Positions 8,440 to 17,937 of a stretch of 35,666 nt of DNA are shown one piece after another (the stretch's first letter is position 1; every line of letters starts with the position of its first letter). Made by a program: the position numbers and the translations under genes. The stretch is from an uncultured Anaerolineales bacterium (GTDB lineage: Bacteria > Chloroflexota > Anaerolineae > Anaerolineales > UBA4823), in contig CAIQJJ010000597.1 of NCBI GenBank assembly GCA_903872065.1, forward strand, positions 1-35,666, given 5' to 3'. Below the pieces are notes generated by a model. The model did not search any database. It was given only the letters and a program-made list of their open reading frames with translations, and was not told the origin of the DNA.

Positions 8440-9183
8440 TCAGCGCGGGATGGCTTTTGAGACCCGATCTGCATAAATACGACTCATAAGACGTAAATTG
8501 CCCAGGCTGGCGCTGCGTTTATCCACCACAACGGTCAGGAAATAACGTTTGCTTTCCAAAAAGCGGATCAAGACCAGCGCGTTTTCTGTGGTCAGCAACG
8601 TATCTTCCAATGAACCTGCTTGCAATTTGGCGGCGGATGTATCCACCAGCTTAATCAGCAGGGCGGTCTGGGCGCCGATCGAATCGACATCGGCTTTACT
8701 CGAGTGCATGTCATGGGCAATGCTGATGCCATCTAACCCGATGACAGCAGAAGCCATATAGCCATTCACCTCGTTACCCAGCCCCTTGAGAACTTCTTGC
8801 AGTTGGGATGCCATATATTTCACCTCCGATTGTTTTGTTTCTAATAATGGTGTTTCGCCGGCTGCGGGTTGCGCACGGCCTTCATCCAACCGTCGGGCGC
8901 CTTCCATGAGCAGCCCAGACCAGGAACGCTGAATGCTGGTCATTGGCGGTTCGATATCATTTTCCAGAGAAAAACTTCCATCCTCCCAGGCAAGGATGCG
9001 GTAAACAATTTCTTCCCCGCTCTGCAAACCCATTTTTGCGTGAACTACCTGCCCTTCTTTAAAGTATAAGCTGGCAACGGAATTGTCATGCCGAATGGTA
9101 AGAAACGCGGATTTGCGATCCTGGCAAGTTTGCTGGATTAAATCAGCCACACCCATATCGCGGAGATTTCCTTGCAGAGCCAT
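8440..9183 (-). CDS. DUF4388 (PATAN-like) + Roadblock/LC7 domain protein
   Basis: MALQGNLRDMGVADLIQQTCQDRKSAFLTIRHDN (DUF4388) followed by Roadblock (GYMASAVIGLDGISIAHD...YFLTVVVDK). Start 9183 chosen for SD GGGAG; longer ORF opens at 9273. Confidence 0.85.
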   Translation of the reverse strand: MALQGNLRDMGVADLIQQTCQDRKSAFLTIRHDNSVASLYFKEGQVVHAKMGLQSGEEIVYRILAWEDGSFSLENDIEPPMTSIQRSWSGLLMEGARRLDEGRAQPAAGETPLLETKQSEVKYMASQLQEVLKGLGNEVNGYMASAVIGLDGISIAHDMHSSKADVDSIGAQTALLIKLVDTSAAKLQAGSLEDTLLTTENALVLIRFLESKRYFLTVVVDKRSASLGNLRLMSRIYADRVSKAIPR

Positions 9184-9187
9184 AGTT

Positions 9188-9589
9188 TTACTCCCAATAA
9201 GATTTCCAAACCTGGGTGATATTTCGAATCGTCTGGGTAGTGAGACGGCGGTGGGTTTGGGCGCGTTTGCCAACCATAACCGCCAGAATCAGTTGGTTGC
9301 CGCTCACCTCAAATGGACGACACACCAGGCGCTGCCCATCGGCGGCATTCAAGGTGATTTCATCCGTCTCCATCCCCAAATGCCCGCTGACTTGCGTAGC
9401 AGTCTTTTGCACCAAAGCAACCACGGCGGACTGCCGATCGGGATCGTAACCAGGAGCTGCGGCAAAAGCTATCGGTAAACCCTGGCGATCGGTTAACACA
9501 GAGATTGGAAAGCTTCCCTCATCATTCATTTTGGCGAGAAGCTGGCTCAAAGCCGCAGACCCTGATAATGGATTTTGTTTCATAATCAC
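9188..9589 (-). CDS. Roadblock/LC7-like protein
   Basis: 133 aa; SVLTDRQGLPIAFAAAPG...QLILAVMVGKRAQ, located between the GTPase and DUF4388-Roadblock genes. Confidence 0.75.
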   Translation of the reverse strand: MIMKQNPLSGSAALSQLLAKMNDEGSFPISVLTDRQGLPIAFAAAPGYDPDRQSAVVALVQKTATQVSGHLGMETDEITLNAADGQRLVCRPFEVSGNQLILAVMVGKRAQTHRRLTTQTIRNITQVWKSYWE

Positions 9590-9594
9590 TCCTC

Positions 9595-10182
9595 TTAAGC
9601 AATTTCGCGTTGAACATTGGTCATCACTGCCCGAGTGATCAACTTTAGCGTATCCAAAACCCCTTCCCCACGCACCGCGACCGCATTGACTACCGGTTTA
9701 CCATTCGTGTGAAGAAGATTTTTAATGGCTAATGGATTCAAGGCATCTGGCAGATCTTGTTTGTTAAATTGGACAACGATCGGCATTTTATCGGGATCGA
9801 AGCCAAACGAGCGCAAATGGCTGTACATATCTTTCCAGGCGGCGACGTTGTCGTTGAGCCGTGAGACGCTAGAATCGACGACAAAAACTACACCATCCGT
9901 CCCGCGCAGCACCAGGCGGCGGCTGGCTTCATAATAACTCTGACCAGGCACGGTATACAAATGGATTTTCGGCGTCAAGCCGCCGATTTTGCCCAGCTCA
10001 AGTTGAAGAAAATCAAAAAAGAGTGTACGGTCTTCATGGGTTTTCAAGGAAACCAATTCACTACGTTGATTGGGATTGACCCGTTTGTAGATTTGCTCCA
10101 AATTGGTCGTCTTACCGCTCAACGCCGGGCCATAGTACACCACTTTAAGATTAAGTTCACGATGTTGCCAGTTGATGTTCAT
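9595..10182 (-). CDS. MglA-like Ras/Arf-family small GTPase
   Basis: P-loop GPALSGKTTNLEQIY, HEDRTLFFDFLQLELG, TVPGQSYY switch II, NKQDLPDAL. Confidence 0.95.
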   Translation of the reverse strand: MNINWQHRELNLKVVYYGPALSGKTTNLEQIYKRVNPNQRSELVSLKTHEDRTLFFDFLQLELGKIGGLTPKIHLYTVPGQSYYEASRRLVLRGTDGVVFVVDSSVSRLNDNVAAWKDMYSHLRSFGFDPDKMPIVVQFNKQDLPDALNPLAIKNLLHTNGKPVVNAVAVRGEGVLDTLKLITRAVMTNVQREIA

Positions 10183-10186
10183 GACG

Positions 10187-10747
10187 CTATCCTATCCACA
10201 AATCATCCAGCGCATCCCCGATCAAATCGGATAAGTTATCCTTGTTGATCTCCAGGTTTATCTCCTCAACCTGGGCCGGGACAGTTTTGATGATATTGAC
10301 CGCCTGGCGGCCAGTGTATTGAATGAGCAAGCGCGCCCAACCCAATGGGGTTTCACGCGCGGTTTGGACAAAGAGGATGAGGTTCTCACCGGCGTCAGCG
10401 ATAAAGCTGTTATATTTGGGGCCTTCGCGCAAAATGAGGTGGGAGGCCTGCAATTCGCCGGTCAGGCGGGCAATTTCCTGGCTGGCAGCCAGATCGCCGG
10501 CGACCAGTGAAGCCAGTGCGATCAGGTCGTGCTTGCCGCGTTCTCCCTTATAAGAGATCAGTTGTCCACTGGAATCGGCCATCAGTGCAAACGGCGCCGG
10601 GCAGCGTTCAACCAGCTGCTCCAGCAAGGTATCCAGCGCCCTCTCATGATCAGGATACAAAGTGATTCCCGTGCGCAGTACCAGGGAGGGCCGGTCGGCG
10701 TCAACGTTGATCGCTGAGCCTTGAGAACTGCTCAAAAAATCTGACAT
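10187..10747 (-). CDS. Roadblock/LC7 domain protein
   Basis: 186 aa; APFALMADSSGQLISYKG ... LIALASLVAGDLAASQEIARL ... LILFVQT. Confidence 0.8.
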   Translation of the reverse strand: MSDFLSSSQGSAINVDADRPSLVLRTGITLYPDHERALDTLLEQLVERCPAPFALMADSSGQLISYKGERGKHDLIALASLVAGDLAASQEIARLTGELQASHLILREGPKYNSFIADAGENLILFVQTARETPLGWARLLIQYTGRQAVNIIKTVPAQVEEINLEINKDNLSDLIGDALDDLWIG

Positions 10748-10793
10748 CTTTTATCTCCGATTAGCATTGGGTACGGATTTTCTCACAGCAAGA

Positions 10794-11666
10794 TCAGCCG
10801 AACAATTGATCAAGTTGGGCATCAAGAGAGCCTTCAAAATTTTGGCCCAGAACAGTATCTGCTTGAGCATATTCAGCGGTACTCAATTTCTCGCGCAATT
10901 TGGTGGCGGTCTGTTGTGCGTAGTACCAGACAGAACCCAGGCGGCTGCTAAACTGCCCAACCTCAATGATGATTACCAACAGCAGTTGCAAACCGATATT
11001 GATTACATAAAGATTTTCGCGTTTCCCTTCACGGTAACACAAGTTCATCGTATCTTCAGAACCATCCAATAACCGCCCTACTTCAAAAAGCGACACAACC
11101 GCCCCACCAACCAGAGAAGCAATCTGATCCACCGGGGTTTCGCCCATATCGCCGGCCTGGGCGATGAAATGCCCGCTGCCATCAGCCAGGAAGACGCAGC
11201 GCGCGCCGACTTCCGACTGCAAGGAGTTCAGCAAATTACTGACCTGGCGATAATATTCATCGGAAAGGACTAATACACTGGAATAGCTGGCGGCAGCATC
11301 TTTAACCGCTTCTTTGACGATCTCGCGAAATTCGGTGATCTCAAGAGGCTTGGTCAGGTAACGATAGGCTTGTTTGGCTTGGGCGTCTTTTTGAATGGAA
11401 GCGTTGCCAAAAGCGGTCATCAAAATGACTCGCGCATTCGGCTGCTGCGCCTTAATTCGATCCAATAATTCCAACCCATTCATCCCAGCCATTTTGTAAT
11501 CTGTTACGATCAAGTCGTAAGGATGCTGGCGGATCAGGTCGAGGGCAGCCATGCCATTGGTGGCAGTGGAGACAGAAAAGTCAGGCCCTAATTTCTTAAG
11601 ACTGCTCTTCAATACCGAAAGGACGGCTTCTTCATCGTCAACAATTAAGATCCATTTTTGGCTCAT
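10794..11666 (-). CDS. Response regulator: REC + Roadblock/LC7 domain
   Basis: WILIVDDEEAVLSVL...LIVTDYKMAGMNGLELL...YLTKPLE; C-terminal ARCVFLADGSGHFIAQAGDMG...VGGAVVSLFEVGRLL...NLYVINIGLQLLLVIII. Confidence 0.9.
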   Translation of the reverse strand: MSQKWILIVDDEEAVLSVLKSSLKKLGPDFSVSTATNGMAALDLIRQHPYDLIVTDYKMAGMNGLELLDRIKAQQPNARVILMTAFGNASIQKDAQAKQAYRYLTKPLEITEFREIVKEAVKDAAASYSSVLVLSDEYYRQVSNLLNSLQSEVGARCVFLADGSGHFIAQAGDMGETPVDQIASLVGGAVVSLFEVGRLLDGSEDTMNLCYREGKRENLYVINIGLQLLLVIIIEVGQFSSRLGSVWYYAQQTATKLREKLSTAEYAQADTVLGQNFEGSLDAQLDQLFG

Positions 11667-11755
11667 AGCGGTTACCTTTACGAACTTATTGTATCAAAAT
11701 TCAGGTTTCGCTAAAGTTTGTAAAGGTTAGCAAAGGTAGATGAACCGCTACCTTC

Positions 11756-12538
11756 TTAACCGCTCCATAGATACCCCTTATAGCGCACCGTTTTAATATA
11801 TTGCGGCGAGGTAGGATCAGGTTCAATCTTTTGGCGCAGATGATAAATATGGCCTTTGATAATCTCGCTGGCCTCGGCCTCTTCACAATCGTAATTGAGC
11901 GCTTCTTGCACCAACTGGCGCGGGGTGATGGGGGCCGGCGCGGCGGAGACAAGGGAGAGCAGTAAATTAAACTCGGTGGTGGTTAAATCCAACAAGTTGC
12001 CATCCAGAGTGGCGCTGCGATGATGGCGATCAATCACCAGTTTGCCGGCCGACAAAAAGCGGTCAGAGAGGCTGGGTGGAGCAAACGCCCCGCCGCCCTC
12101 ATCCAGCACGCTGAGGGCCTGTTTCAACTGCTCGACCTGCGCCAACAATCGCTGGCGACGCAAATTTTGCTGGCGATGCTGCAGCCCCTCACGCACCCGC
12201 TGGCGGATCATTTCAGGGGTCGCTGGTTTGAATAAATAATCGAACGCGCCCAGGCGTAAAGCCTCAACCGCGCTTTGCAAAGTGCTGTGCGCCGTCAGAA
12301 TGATCACCACAGCATCCTGCCCTTGCTGCCGCAAATGGCTCATCACCTGCAAGCCATTAATCGGCTTCATGTTCAAATCCAACAAGATCAGGTCATAAGT
12401 AGTCTGGACTATTTTTTCCAAGGCCAGGCGGCCATCTTGAACACTTTCAATCGCGTAGCCATCTGAGCGAAAAGAACGCTCCAGGATAAAGCAAACATCT
12501 GGTTCATCATCAACAATGAGAATTTTGGGGATTTCCAT
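11756..12538 (-). CDS. OmpR/PhoB-type response regulator (REC + winged helix)
   Basis: KILIVDDEPDVCF...LILLDLNMKPINGLQVM; C-terminal LDLTTTEFNLLLSLVS...IIKGHIYHLRQKIEPDPTSPQYIKTVRYKGYLW. Confidence 0.95.
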   Translation of the reverse strand: MEIPKILIVDDEPDVCFILERSFRSDGYAIESVQDGRLALEKIVQTTYDLILLDLNMKPINGLQVMSHLRQQGQDAVVIILTAHSTLQSAVEALRLGAFDYLFKPATPEMIRQRVREGLQHRQQNLRRQRLLAQVEQLKQALSVLDEGGGAFAPPSLSDRFLSAGKLVIDRHHRSATLDGNLLDLTTTEFNLLLSLVSAAPAPITPRQLVQEALNYDCEEAEASEIIKGHIYHLRQKIEPDPTSPQYIKTVRYKGYLWSG

Positions 12539-12572
12539 CTAAATCTGGCGTCGTAAGGACAGGGGAAGTAAT

Positions 12573-13280
12573 TCAAACAGAGAGAATAAGCATGACTCCG
12601 GGCGCCGGCTGCTCAATCAGCGCCAACTCACCAGATTGAGCGATCAAAATATCGCGCACTGGCTGCAAACTGACCTGCAGCAGTTGAACGAATTCAACCT
12701 CGAGCATCCTCTCAGAGGCATCAGGCGAGGCAGAGGGCGGCAGACTAAATGTAAACAACACTTTGTCCTGCTGGGAATACACTTGCAAGGTAAGCTGCTG
12801 CCGTATTTGGGTCAGCTTCAAGTCTATCAGGTTCAAGAGCGTCATCAGCAAAGCCAGGATAATCTCATTCTCCTGGCCCATGACTGAGGCGGCGGCGGGA
12901 TTATGCTCAACCGAAAAAACAACCTCATGCCGTTCCACCTCATGGTGACTGAGTTTCAGAATCGCATCCAACAAGGCCTGGACAGAAACGGCAGACGGTG
13001 GACGAGGCTGAGGGATATACACCTCACGCAACAAGGCAAGCAAGGTCACCACACGCTCAGTCTCTTTAAAACTGAGGTGCAAATAATGCTCAAGCTCATC
13101 GGGATCCGAAGAATCTTCTAAGGCCAGCGCCAGCGCGCCGCGGATGATCTGCATCGGGTTGCCGATCTCGTGGACAATTGTAGAGGTTAAGCGCCCGATG
13201 GTGATCAGACGGCTTTGGCGGCTCGTCTCTTGAATGGATTGAGCAGGTGGATGATTTGCCATGGATAAAATCTCTGTCAA
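12573..13280 (-). CDS. Histidine kinase-like protein with intact H-box and degenerate ATPase region
   Basis: LTSTIVHEIGNPMQIIRGAL H-box; no recognisable DxGxG/GxGxG boxes downstream. Start could be 13280 or 13262. Confidence 0.75.
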   Translation of the reverse strand: MTEILSMANHPPAQSIQETSRQSRLITIGRLTSTIVHEIGNPMQIIRGALALALEDSSDPDELEHYLHLSFKETERVVTLLALLREVYIPQPRPPSAVSVQALLDAILKLSHHEVERHEVVFSVEHNPAAASVMGQENEIILALLMTLLNLIDLKLTQIRQQLTLQVYSQQDKVLFTFSLPPSASPDASERMLEVEFVQLLQVSLQPVRDILIAQSGELALIEQPAPGVMLILSV

Positions 13281-13349
13281 AGATAGAATATAAGCTATGA
13301 TTATATCGGAATTTCACTAAATCCGAGGCGTCATCCTGCAAAGATTTCC

Positions 13350-14951
13350 TTAGATACAACCTTTTAAGGCGTTGACGATCTCTTCGTGAACCGCTCGCTC
13401 CAGGCGATCGGTAATCTCCCAGCGCGGCTTGGCCTTGCCAAAGTAAAAACTCTGCACATAACGGACGCCGACCTCGTACAGACGTTGGAGCGAAAAACGG
13501 CTCTCTTCATCGTAGCCCTCGATAATCACACCGACATCCCCTGGCATCATCAAGGCCAGTTTGACTATGTACTCCACGGTGAAATTGCCGTACAAATCCA
13601 ACAGGGCGTCGCGATCCACTTTGACCAGCGCCGGGCCAAGCCGCGACAGGCGCGATGAGGAAGAATAGCCTATGCCAAAATCGTCAATCGAAAAACGGAC
13701 ACCCAGTTGGTTGTATTTGAGCAACTGCTGGCGAAAAGCTTCGGTCTCATTTTGATTTTTATAGGTTTTGTCAACTTGTGGGGTGGGAAATTTCTCGGAA
13801 ATTTCCAGGTAAAGCTTATTCAGCGGCATGTGGCCCTGCACCTGCAGCCTTTTTAAGGCTTCAAAATACTTGGGGTGGAGCAGCGATTGTGGATAAACGT
13901 TGACGGATAATGGCAAGATGAGGTTTTTCCGCATTGGGCGGGGATTTTTGGGATCCTGGTAATCCAAAGGGTAATTGTTGATGGCAACTTGCAGAAAATG
14001 TAAATCCACTTGCAGAAGGAAATTGCGTCCCCATAGTTCAGCAGCAGCAAACAAGTCTCCTGGCGAGCGCCCGGTTGTCTCATCCCTGGCCAGGGCTTCC
14101 CAACCAAACAGGCTGGGCGCGATCGGGTCGAGGTAAATGATCGGCTCAAAATAGATTGTCATGTTCTCCAGGCGCTGATTAAACAAATGGAACTGCCGGC
14201 CATACATCCAATTGGAAACCAGACCAAATGACCTTTTCAAACCATTGTAAATTGCAAACTCAATCGCCTCGGGCTTTTGCGAACGGGTTAATCCCTCGGT
14301 GGATTGTACGATCGCCCTCAGGATAACGCCAAAAGTGGTATCAATGCCGGTTTCAAAGCTTAAGTTGAGAAACACCAGAGCCTGAAAAGTGGGCGAGTCG
14401 GGAAAAGGAAAGACCACGCAGCTTTGTACATTTTCACCCAAGACGGCCAACGAAATATCTGGCCGGCTGCAAGCCTTTAGCAGCAGTTCGCGATAAGCAT
14501 GATTTTGATTCACCATTTGGGTAAACTCGCCGCTGATTGCCTCATCATCGAGGCGAATTTGCCACTGATCATCCACAAATCTGGCCCAGAAAACATGCTC
14601 TGCCAGGCTGGCTTTCTTCAAACTTAACAAAACTGTATTGACAAAGTCACCCGCCTGCCCGTCCCAATCTCTCATCTCGTCCGCAAAACGCGTGACAAAA
14701 TAATCATATTTTTGCAGATGATGGGCGGCTGTCCACAAACGATACGGCGCGTCCACTGTGGCCTGGCGGATCAAATCTTCCATTTCCTGCTTGAGCTGGC
14801 TGATTAAAAAATTCATATTCTCGATTTGATTCGAGAGTCTGACATCCACTGCTCCCCCATTGCGCGCCTGGCGGAGTTCAAGCAAGTGCAAACTTGTGTT
14901 ATAAATTGCAATCAGGTCTTGTTTTTGCCTGATCAACTCGCTCTTATCCAT
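13350..14951 (-). CDS. EAL-domain (cyclic-di-GMP phosphodiesterase-like) protein with N-terminal sensory region
   Basis: GWEALARDE, LSVNVYP, LYLEISE, SIDDFGIGYSSSSRL, LVKVDRDAL, VIIEGYDEE, VQSFYFG; ATG at 14951 preceded by AGGAG (ORF opens at 14999). Confidence 0.9.
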   Translation of the reverse strand: MDKSELIRQKQDLIAIYNTSLHLLELRQARNGGAVDVRLSNQIENMNFLISQLKQEMEDLIRQATVDAPYRLWTAAHHLQKYDYFVTRFADEMRDWDGQAGDFVNTVLLSLKKASLAEHVFWARFVDDQWQIRLDDEAISGEFTQMVNQNHAYRELLLKACSRPDISLAVLGENVQSCVVFPFPDSPTFQALVFLNLSFETGIDTTFGVILRAIVQSTEGLTRSQKPEAIEFAIYNGLKRSFGLVSNWMYGRQFHLFNQRLENMTIYFEPIIYLDPIAPSLFGWEALARDETTGRSPGDLFAAAELWGRNFLLQVDLHFLQVAINNYPLDYQDPKNPRPMRKNLILPLSVNVYPQSLLHPKYFEALKRLQVQGHMPLNKLYLEISEKFPTPQVDKTYKNQNETEAFRQQLLKYNQLGVRFSIDDFGIGYSSSSRLSRLGPALVKVDRDALLDLYGNFTVEYIVKLALMMPGDVGVIIEGYDEESRFSLQRLYEVGVRYVQSFYFGKAKPRWEITDRLERAVHEEIVNALKGCI

Positions 14952-14999
14952 ATCACTGCTCCTGCCTGGCCAGAATGGTCTTGCCGCACAAAAATCCAA

Positions 15000-15788
15000 T
15001 CACCTTACGCACCAATATTTACGTCGCCAACCAGTCTGCGGTTCTTCAAAGCGCGCCCAGGCAAACCCTCGCTCTGTCAAAAAGGCGTGGACATCATTCT
15101 CACAATCGTTATTGCCTGGACAGAGAATGATCAATCCACCAATTTTGGTAACACGCGCCATCTCCTCATATTCTGCGGCCGGGTTATCGCCAAAAACATG
15201 GCCGGCCATACACACGTCAGCAAACTGAGGCGGGAAAGGCATGTCAGTGATCAACCCATCCAGTGGATAAACATTCTGCGCGCCGCCGGCGCGGGCTTTC
15301 TGTTTAAGATACTGGCGCAAATTGGCCACCGGTTCGACGGCAAAAACTGCTCTGGCCTGGTCAGCGACCGCAAGGGCCAGCCGTCCCGTCCCTGAGCCAA
15401 CATCAATCACAATTTTATCGTTAAAATCGGTCAAAGAGAGCAGTTCACGGCTGTTCCACCCGAGAAATGGTTGGGCGTCGTAAGCTGCCGGATCCACTGC
15501 ATACACGACCAGATCGGCGATAGCCGCCAGCACGCGCAGTTCAGCCTGGCGAAGCGCCTCAGCCGAAAGGGGAAGCTCGCCGGCAGCCCCGGCTTGCACT
15601 CGATCTAGCCAGTCATTCAGGGATGGACATTTGTGGCGCAGGTACCACTCTACCGTGGGATTGGCTTTGAGCGCCAGGCCCAGGTCGCGTTCCGGCAGCC
15701 AGCCAGGGAACCAACTTAACTGCGCCTGTTCAAGCAAGAGCAGGGTATTGAAGGAAATTTGAGACAGGTCGATCCAATTAAGCGGCAT
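15000..15788 (-). CDS. Class I SAM-dependent methyltransferase
   Basis: KIVIDVGSGTGRLALAVADQARAVFAVEP motif I; methyltransferase-11-like core. Confidence 0.85.
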   Translation of the reverse strand: MPLNWIDLSQISFNTLLLLEQAQLSWFPGWLPERDLGLALKANPTVEWYLRHKCPSLNDWLDRVQAGAAGELPLSAEALRQAELRVLAAIADLVVYAVDPAAYDAQPFLGWNSRELLSLTDFNDKIVIDVGSGTGRLALAVADQARAVFAVEPVANLRQYLKQKARAGGAQNVYPLDGLITDMPFPPQFADVCMAGHVFGDNPAAEYEEMARVTKIGGLIILCPGNNDCENDVHAFLTERGFAWARFEEPQTGWRRKYWCVR

Positions 15789-15901
15789 ACGCTTCTCCTG
15801 AGGCGGCAATTTTTTGCAGTGCGCAGCTTGCGATGTGTAAAAACCTCATCAACGATTGTATCCCAAATTATATACTTTCTCGGCAAAAAATGCTTCACGA
15901 A

Positions 15902-17017
<1,116 letters not shown>

Positions 17018-17872
17018 TTACGCCAGTTTGCGGTCGGCTGCGGCGCAGGTGAACCGATCGTGCAAGGTCAAGACTGGCTCAACCTCTGGGTGAACCTGGC
17101 GCGGGCCTATTTGCTGGAGCAGTTTGCAGACCACATACGGCGAGGCGGCCTGGGTATACTCACGTTCCCAGGCGCGGTAGCGCGCCTCGTGGACTGAGTT
17201 CTCCCACGGGTAGCGCGAGGGGGGCAGTTTCACGCCGCAGCGCCAGGGCTTGGGGGTGAGGCGGGCGCGAAAACACTCCTGGACGCGGCAGAGTTGAATG
17301 TACAAAGGATCGCTCTTCAGCGAACGCATCAAGGCGGCGCTCTCCTCCTGGCGCGGATCAAACAAGGTATTCGTCACCAGGCAGCGCAGCCCGCCAAAGG
17401 TACGATAGACGCGCAGCCCCAGGTCAGGGCGCGTCCTGGCCCAGGCGACGATCTCCTGGCAAGCGCGTTCTTCCAGGGTAGGCTGCGGTTTGCCAAACAG
17501 CCCTTTCAGGCGTCCCACCAGGCTTCCCCCATCTGCGCCAGAGGGAAAGTCTATATCTATAAACATCACATTGGCCGTGTTTAAGACCAATGCCCCGTAA
17601 CCATTGCGGGTGACCAGGCCTGCTTCGGGCGTCGAACGGCCAGGAACCACCTGGACGACCTCTTCGCGCAGCGGACGGTCGCCGTAACTGTAGCGATCAA
17701 GAGTCTGGTGGTTCAGAAATTTTTGGGCGACGTTTAAGGCCCTGGCGTTGGCTTTTTGCTGCGCCTCGGCCACACTCACATCTGACCAGTGCCAACACGA
17801 GAAAGCGACCATGCGACCATCTGGCCCAGGCAGAGATTGCGTTCCTTTGGCCCAATATTTTGGGATTTTCAT
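17018..17872 (-). CDS. Conserved hypothetical protein (YWA...RVYRT.GGLR...CFRARLTPKPWR family)
   Basis: 284 aa intact ORF 12 bp upstream of the methyltransferase; motifs MFIDIDF, LRVYRTFGGLRCLVT, ECFRARLTPKPWR. Confidence 0.7.
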   Translation of the reverse strand: MKIPKYWAKGTQSLPGPDGRMVAFSCWHWSDVSVAEAQQKANARALNVAQKFLNHQTLDRYSYGDRPLREEVVQVVPGRSTPEAGLVTRNGYGALVLNTANVMFIDIDFPSGADGGSLVGRLKGLFGKPQPTLEERACQEIVAWARTRPDLGLRVYRTFGGLRCLVTNTLFDPRQEESAALMRSLKSDPLYIQLCRVQECFRARLTPKPWRCGVKLPPSRYPWENSVHEARYRAWEREYTQAASPYVVCKLLQQIGPRQVHPEVEPVLTLHDRFTCAAADRKLA

Positions 17873-17937
17873 ATTAACCTTCCTGCTGCGAGAAAAGACC
17901 TTCAGGGTTTAAGAAAACCCTAAAGGTCTGGTTACGA

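Noticed and set aside
8024-11666. Direct assignment as a gliding-motility (Mgl) polarity system
   Set aside because: Only MglA-like and Roadblock similarity is visible; no RomR, Agl/Glt or pilus genes are in the window. A motility role would be speculation.
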